Position numbers and translations under genes: made by a program. From Pseudomonas chlororaphis (lineage in GTDB: Bacteria > Pseudomonadota > Gammaproteobacteria > Pseudomonadales > Pseudomonadaceae), in the NCBI RefSeq assembly GCF_003731765.1, contig NZ_MOAL01000004.1, positions 1,240,001 through 1,304,000 of the forward strand: a stretch of DNA of 64,000 nucleotides. The letters run 5' to 3'. Positions 60,046-64,000 of the stretch are shown in pieces (positions within the stretch are counted from its first letter, which is position 1; each line of letters opens with the position of its first letter). The notes beneath the pieces were generated by a model, which made no database searches, was not told the DNA's origin, and worked only from the letters and a program-made list of their open reading frames with translations.

Positions 60046-61479
60046 ATGAGCGAAACACAGAGCGGACAGGCGAACCCCGCCACCCGTGGCGACGAGATCC
60101 TGATCGTCGGCGGCGGCCTCAGCGGTGCCTTGCTGGCGCTGCAGTTGCTGCGCCTGCCGGGCCGGCGTCGGCTGCGGGTGATCGAACCGCGCAGCGAGTT
60201 GGGGCGCGGCGAGGCCTACAGTGCGGTGGAGCTGGGGCACACCCTCAATGGCAACGCGGCGCGCATGAGCGTCGACCCGGATAACGCCGACGACCTGACC
60301 CAGTGGTTGCAGGCCTATATCGACGCAGGCGGCTGGCCGGAGTCCCGGCAGCAGGCGGTGCCGGTCAGCGAGTTGTTTCCGCCCCGGGGGATCTTTGGCC
60401 TCTATGTCCAGCAACGCCTGGAAGAGGCGCGGCAAGTCGGCGCGCAATACGGTTCCAGCGTCGAACATGTGCAGGGCGAGGTGGTGGACCTGCAAGTGAC
60501 GGAGGGCGGGACGCTGTTGAGCCTGGGCGACGGTCGGCAACTGCACGGCGCCTTGGCCGTGCTGGCCACGGGCATGTTCCCGGCGGCGCGGACCCCGCAG
60601 ACCCAATCCAGCGGCTTGAACGCGGCGGCAGTGGACCCTTGGGACCTGAACGCCATGGCTCAGCTGGACCCGCAAGGCACGGTGCTGATCATCGGTTCCG
60701 GGCTGACCATGGTGGATGCGGTGGTGTCCCTGGAGCAGGCCGGGCATCGCGGGCCGATCGAGGTGTTTTCCCGTCACGGCCTGTTGCCCCATGTGCGCCG
60801 CCAGCCGCCGGCCTGGGAGGACTTTCTGGCGGCCGACCATCGCCTACGCAGCCCGCGGCAACTGGTGCGCGAACTGCGTCGGCAATGTCGCCTGGCCCAG
60901 GCACAGGGTGTGGATTGGCAAGCGCCGCTAGACACGGTGCGCGCCCATATCGGCCGTTTATGGAGCCAGGCCACGGACCTGCAACGGCGGCAGTTCGTGC
61001 GCCATGTCAGGCCCTGGTGGGAGAGTCATCACCATCGTTCGCCGCCCTTGAGTGCCGAGCTGGTGGCGCGTTTGCACGATGAGGGGCGTTTGCACATTCA
61101 CGCCGCTTCGTTCAAGGGCCTGGAACCGAGCGGCGATGGGCGCCTGTCGATTGCCCTGCGTCGGCGGGGTGAAAAGGAGGTGAGTTGGGTCAGCGGGGAT
61201 GCCTTGATCAACTCCAGTGGCATCGAGTACGACTGGCGGCGGGTGGCGCGGCCTTTGCCCCGGCAATTGCTGGCGCGCGGATTGATCCAGCCGGGGCCGT
61301 TGGCGTTGGGGATTGCCGCAGACCCCGGTGGCGCCGTGCGGGATGCCCAGGGGCAGGTCAGTGCGCGTTTGTTTGCCATGGGGCCGCCGTTGCGTGGCCT
61401 GTGGTGGGAGAGCACCGCGGTGACCGACGTAGCCCTCCAGGCCAAGGCCCTGGCCGCCCGGTTGGCCGCCCTGGCCTAG
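60046..61479 (+). CDS. FAD/NAD(P)-binding oxidoreductase (FAD_NAD_binding_9 type)
   Basis: 477 residues. N-terminal dinucleotide site ILIVGGGLSGALLALQLLRL, the RGEAYSAVELGHTLNGNAARMS segment typical of YdhS-like proteins, a second nucleotide motif VLIIGSGLTMVDAVVSLEQA, and ALINSSGIEYDW near the end. Follows livF by 13 nt, so it belongs to the transporter operon and may act on the imported compound. Confidence 0.82.
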   Translation: MSETQSGQANPATRGDEILIVGGGLSGALLALQLLRLPGRRRLRVIEPRSELGRGEAYSAVELGHTLNGNAARMSVDPDNADDLTQWLQAYIDAGGWPESRQQAVPVSELFPPRGIFGLYVQQRLEEARQVGAQYGSSVEHVQGEVVDLQVTEGGTLLSLGDGRQLHGALAVLATGMFPAARTPQTQSSGLNAAAVDPWDLNAMAQLDPQGTVLIIGSGLTMVDAVVSLEQAGHRGPIEVFSRHGLLPHVRRQPPAWEDFLAADHRLRSPRQLVRELRRQCRLAQAQGVDWQAPLDTVRAHIGRLWSQATDLQRRQFVRHVRPWWESHHHRSPPLSAELVARLHDEGRLHIHAASFKGLEPSGDGRLSIALRRRGEKEVSWVSGDALINSSGIEYDWRRVARPLPRQLLARGLIQPGPLALGIAADPGGAVRDAQGQVSARLFAMGPPLRGLWWESTAVTDVALQAKALAARLAALA

Positions 61480-61500
61480 GCGTCGGCGGCCAGCAGGTGG

Positions 61501-62607
61501 TTATAGGTTGACCCAGCGTTGCTCCCGCGCGGCCACACGAATGGCCGTGGCCAGGCGCTCGACTTCCAGGGCTTCCTGGAAATCCGTGCCGCGCTGGCCT
61601 TGGCCCACTTGGGCCAGGATCAGTTCGTGCACTTCCAGGGTCTTCAATTCGTTGTACCCCAGTTGGTGCCCCGGCGCCGGGCTGAAGGCGGCGTAGCCGG
61701 GCAGGGCGGGGCCGGCCAGCAGGCGCTGGAAGCCTTCCTGGCCGACCCGGTACAGGCGCAGTTCGTTGAGCCGTTCCTGATCGAAGGCCAGGGTGCCGAG
61801 GGTGCCGCTGATCTCGAAACTCAGGTGGTTCTTGTAGCCGTGCTTGAGCCAGTTGCTGCTGAAGGTGCCCCGGGCGCCATTGGCAAAACGCAGCAGGGCG
61901 TGGGCCTGGTCATCGATGACGATGGGTTTGAGTTCGCGGCTGCCGCTGCTGGCCGGGCGTTGCCCGTGGACGGTCTGGGTATCGGCGCACACGGCTTGCA
62001 CGTGGCCCATCAGGTAGCGGGCCATGGCCAGCAGGTGGCTGCCCAGGTCGGCCAGAGCGCCGCCGGCATGCTGTTCCTCACAACGCCAGGAAAACGGCGA
62101 CTGGGGATCGGCCATGAAGTCTTCGCTGAACTCACCCTGGAAACTGATCAACTGCCCCAGTTGACCGCTGTCGATCAATTCCCGGGCGAGCACGATCATC
62201 GGGTTGTGCTGGTAGTTGTAGCCGACCCGGGTGACCACGCCGGCTGCCTGAGCCGCTTGCTGCATCTGCTGGGCCTGCTCGACGCTGACGGCCAGGGGCT
62301 TCTCGCAGTACACCGCCTTGCCGGCCGCCAGCGCGGCCATGGCCATGGGGAAGTGCAGGTGGTTGGGGGTGGTGATGGCCACCAGGTTGACCTTGGGGTC
62401 GTCGATCAATTGCTGCCAATCGCTGTGGGCCCGTTCGAAGCCCCAGGCGCTGGCGCAATGGCGCGCCCGCTGGCCATCGGCATCGGCCAGGGCCGCCAGG
62501 TGCAGGCGCACCGGCAGTTCGAATACCGCGCTGACATTGCGAAACGCCAAGGCGTGGGCACGGCCCATAAACCCCGTGCCGATCAAGCCGATTCCAAGTT
62601 CGCGCAT
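61501..62607 (-). CDS. Gfo/Idh/MocA oxidoreductase with IolR-type operator
   Basis: 368 residues. Rossmann motif GLIGTGFMGRAHALAFRNV, EKPLAVSVEQAQQM, RVGYNYQHNPM and GGALADLGSHLLAMARYLMG with catalytic-type Asp and His. GGGGG lies 5 nt before ATG 62607. The paired (G/A)GAA-N6 operator at 62650-62692 is the same as at iolC, so it is probably induced with the iol genes and acts on an inositol isomer or derivative. Stands alone, convergent with the flavoprotein gene. Confidence 0.85.
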   Translation of the reverse strand: MRELGIGLIGTGFMGRAHALAFRNVSAVFELPVRLHLAALADADGQRARHCASAWGFERAHSDWQQLIDDPKVNLVAITTPNHLHFPMAMAALAAGKAVYCEKPLAVSVEQAQQMQQAAQAAGVVTRVGYNYQHNPMIVLARELIDSGQLGQLISFQGEFSEDFMADPQSPFSWRCEEQHAGGALADLGSHLLAMARYLMGHVQAVCADTQTVHGQRPASSGSRELKPIVIDDQAHALLRFANGARGTFSSNWLKHGYKNHLSFEISGTLGTLAFDQERLNELRLYRVGQEGFQRLLAGPALPGYAAFSPAPGHQLGYNELKTLEVHELILAQVGQGQRGTDFQEALEVERLATAIRVAAREQRWVNL

Positions 62608-62649
62608 AACTGCCCCCGTAGAATTATTGTTGTAGGAAAGCTTATTTAT

Positions 62650-62692
62650 GGAATAAATATTCTTTAATTGCAATCCGTAGAATAAAAATTCA
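62650..62692. promoter_or_regulatory. Paired IolR operator candidate before the distant dehydrogenase
   Basis: GGAA-N6-TTCT at 62650-62663 and AGAA-N6-TTCA at 62679-62692, starts exactly 29 nt apart as at iolC. Located 43-85 nt upstream of the minus-strand start at 62607. An unrelated REP core follows at 62722. Confidence 0.65.
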
Positions 62693-62721
62693 TTTAATGG
62701 CTCAGGCGCCTGCATCCCCTT

Positions 62722-62743
62722 GTAGGCGCTGGCGTGCCAGCGA
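62722..62743. repeat. Single REP core
   Basis: GTAGGCGCTGGCGTGCCAGC plus GA, one core with no inverted partner close by. Confidence 0.75.
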
Positions 62744-62774
62744 TCCGCCCCACCAATCCCTCCACCCAACACAA

Positions 62775-62801
62775 AAAAAGGCAGCCCAAGGCTGCCTTTT
62801 T
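62775..62801 (-). terminator. Intrinsic terminator of the SDR gene
   Basis: Stem AAAAAGGCAGCC / GGCTGCCTTTTT with CAA loop, A- and T-flanked on both sides so it can work in either direction. It lies 20 nt after the stop of the minus-strand SDR gene. Confidence 0.85.
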
Positions 62802-62820
62802 CACCTGTCTCCAGCCAACC

Positions 62821-63588
62821 TCAGGACAGAAAGCCCCCGTCCACATTCAACGCCACGCCGGTGGTGTAGCTCGACGCATCGCTGGCCAGGTACAGCACCG
62901 CGCCGGCCATTTCACTGGGGTCGGCCACGCGCTTGAGGGGGATCTGCGCCAGGGCGGTCTTGAGGATGGCGTCGTTCTTCACCAGGGCCGACGCGAATTT
63001 GGTGTCGGTCAGGCCCGGCAGCAGGGCGTTGCAGCGGATGCCGAACTGCGCGCATTCCTTGGCGAAGACTTTGGTCATGTTGATCACCGCCGCCTTGGTC
63101 ACCGAGTAGATGCCCTGGAAGATGCCCGGGGAAATGCCATTGATCGAGGCCACGTTGATGATGCTGCCGCCGCCGTTTTCGCGCATCAGCTTGCCGGCTT
63201 CCACCGACATGAAGAAGTAGCCACGGATGTTCACGTCCACCGTCTTCTGGAAGGCTCCCAGGTCGGTGTCCAGCACGTTGCAGAACTGTGGGTTGGTGGC
63301 GGCGTTGTTGACCAGGATATCCAGGCGCCCGAACTGTTCGCGGATGCCGGCGAAAACCTGGCTGATCTGCTCCATTTCGCCAATGTGGCAGGCAATGGCC
63401 GTGGCCTTGCCGCCGTCGGCGATGATGGCGTCGGCCACGTGCTGGCAGCCGTCGAGCTTGCGGCTCGAGACGATCACGTGGGCGCCTTGCTGGGCCAGGA
63501 GTTTGGCGATGGCTTCACCGATGCCGCGGCTGGCGCCGGAAACGAAAGCGATCTTGCCGTCGAGGTCGAACAACTGAGTCTTGGACAT
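62821..63588 (-). CDS. SDR family oxidoreductase
   Basis: 255 residues, classical short-chain dehydrogenase. NAD(P) motif SGASRGIG, LVNNAATNP, catalytic Ser in IINVASINGIS and YSVTK with catalytic Tyr and Lys, then a C-terminal NVDGGFLS. Such genes beside an ACAD10-type phosphotransferase and acyl-CoA dehydrogenase are usual in fatty-acid-like catabolic loci. Gap of 38 nt to the next gene upstream. Confidence 0.9.
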   Translation of the reverse strand: MSKTQLFDLDGKIAFVSGASRGIGEAIAKLLAQQGAHVIVSSRKLDGCQHVADAIIADGGKATAIACHIGEMEQISQVFAGIREQFGRLDILVNNAATNPQFCNVLDTDLGAFQKTVDVNIRGYFFMSVEAGKLMRENGGGSIINVASINGISPGIFQGIYSVTKAAVINMTKVFAKECAQFGIRCNALLPGLTDTKFASALVKNDAILKTALAQIPLKRVADPSEMAGAVLYLASDASSYTTGVALNVDGGFLS

Positions 63589-63626
63589 GGTGTTTCCTTG
63601 TTGTTGTGGTCGGTCGCGGGGCGCGA

Positions 63627-64000
63627 TCAGAGGCTGGATTGATCGATTACTTGCAGGCTCATCTGCTCCAGCAGTTTGTTCATCTGGATGAACTGCGCGA
63701 AGCGTTTGTCCTGGGTCTGGCCGTGATAGAAGCGGTAGTAAATCTGCTGCACGATGCCGGCCAGGCGGAACAGGCCGTAGATGTAATAGAAGTCGAAGTT
63801 GCCAATGGCAATGCCCGAGCGTTCGGCGTAGTAGTCGACGAACTGCCGGCGGCTGAGCATGCCCGGGGCGTTGCTCGGCTGGCGCCGCATCAGTTGCACC
63901 GGCGCCGGGTCGTCGGCTTCGATCCAGTAGGCCAGGGTGTTGCCCAGGTCCATCAGCGGGTCGCCGAGGGTGGTCAGTTCCCAGTCCAGCACGCCGATGA
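63627..64000 (-). CDS. Phosphotransferase family protein (ACAD10/APH-like), 5' end missing
   Basis: C-terminal about 124 residues of an aminoglycoside-phosphotransferase-like kinase. GVLDWELTTLGDPLMDLG is the metal-binding DWE motif and activation region of this group; FYYIYGLFRLAGIVQQIYYRF follows. The frame continues past the right edge. Same operon as the SDR. Confidence 0.85.
   Translation of the reverse strand, partial: IGVLDWELTTLGDPLMDLGNTLAYWIEADDPAPVQLMRRQPSNAPGMLSRRQFVDYYAERSGIAIGNFDFYYIYGLFRLAGIVQQIYYRFYHGQTQDKRFAQFIQMNKLLEQMSLQVIDQSSL

Overview
The window is chromosomal DNA of a fluorescent Pseudomonas (P. fluorescens group). The evidence is high GC, an hcnABC hydrogen cyanide synthase operon closely resembling those of plant-associated fluorescent pseudomonads, an inositol catabolic cluster, a Sha-type cation/proton antiporter operon, and scattered Pseudomonas REP elements (core GTAGGAGCCGGCTTGCCGGC). 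I see no phage, insertion sequence, CRISPR array, tRNA or rRNA.

Regions in order. (1) 1-5.7 kb: the end of an RND efflux operon on the minus strand, a small lipoprotein and an MFS carrier. (2) 5.9-11 kb: a REP array, then a minus-strand sulfur module of two half-size YeeE/YedE proteins, a TSUP exporter and an ETHE1-like metallo-beta-lactamase-fold enzyme, divergent from a triple-PAS LuxR regulator. (3) 11-15.1 kb: a CsbD-like protein, a DUF1652-like protein, an OmpR-type two-component system, a large nested palindrome, a membrane protein and a 24-residue membrane microprotein. (4) 15.2-18.4 kb: hcnABC with an ANR-like box at the class II position and an Rsm-type site on its ribosome binding site. 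(5) 18.8-35.7 kb: the inositol region, with divergent RpiR-type regulator iolR, then iolC-iolE-iolB-mmsA-iolI-iolD-iolG-iolH, another Gfo/Idh/MocA dehydrogenase and a sugar ABC transporter; REP pairs sit in five of the junctions. (6) 36-42.4 kb: a cysteine-depleted DksA-like protein, a chemoreceptor with a C-terminal sensor region, small unknown genes, a structured RNA candidate ending in a terminator, a glycine-betaine-type binding protein and a DUF3995-like protein. (7) 42.5-48.6 kb: the six-gene antiporter operon. (8) 49-61.5 kb: an EamA exporter and divergent XRE-cupin regulator, then SfnB, a stand-alone acyl-CoA-dehydrogenase C-terminal domain and an LLM monooxygenase behind a sigma-54 promoter, followed by a complete LIV-type ABC transporter with a degenerate acyl-adenylate-ligase-like protein in front and a flavoprotein behind. 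(9) 61.5-64 kb: a further Gfo/Idh/MocA dehydrogenase, an SDR and the end of a phosphotransferase gene.

The main new observation is regulatory. A paired motif of the form (G/A)GAA-N5/6-TT, with its two copies 28-29 nt apart, occurs only where an inositol regulator would be expected: in the iolR/iolC intergenic region, before the inositol-type ABC transporter, and before an isolated dehydrogenase at 62.6 kb, 42 kb from iolR. This predicts one IolR regulon that includes a dehydrogenase outside the cluster. A second notable area is the sigma-54-driven SfnB/LLM group next to a LIV-type transporter, which looks like an uncharacterised organosulfur acquisition system. The structured leader at about 39.9-40.1 kb and the nested palindrome at 13.9 kb are unexplained RNA- or DNA-level structures.
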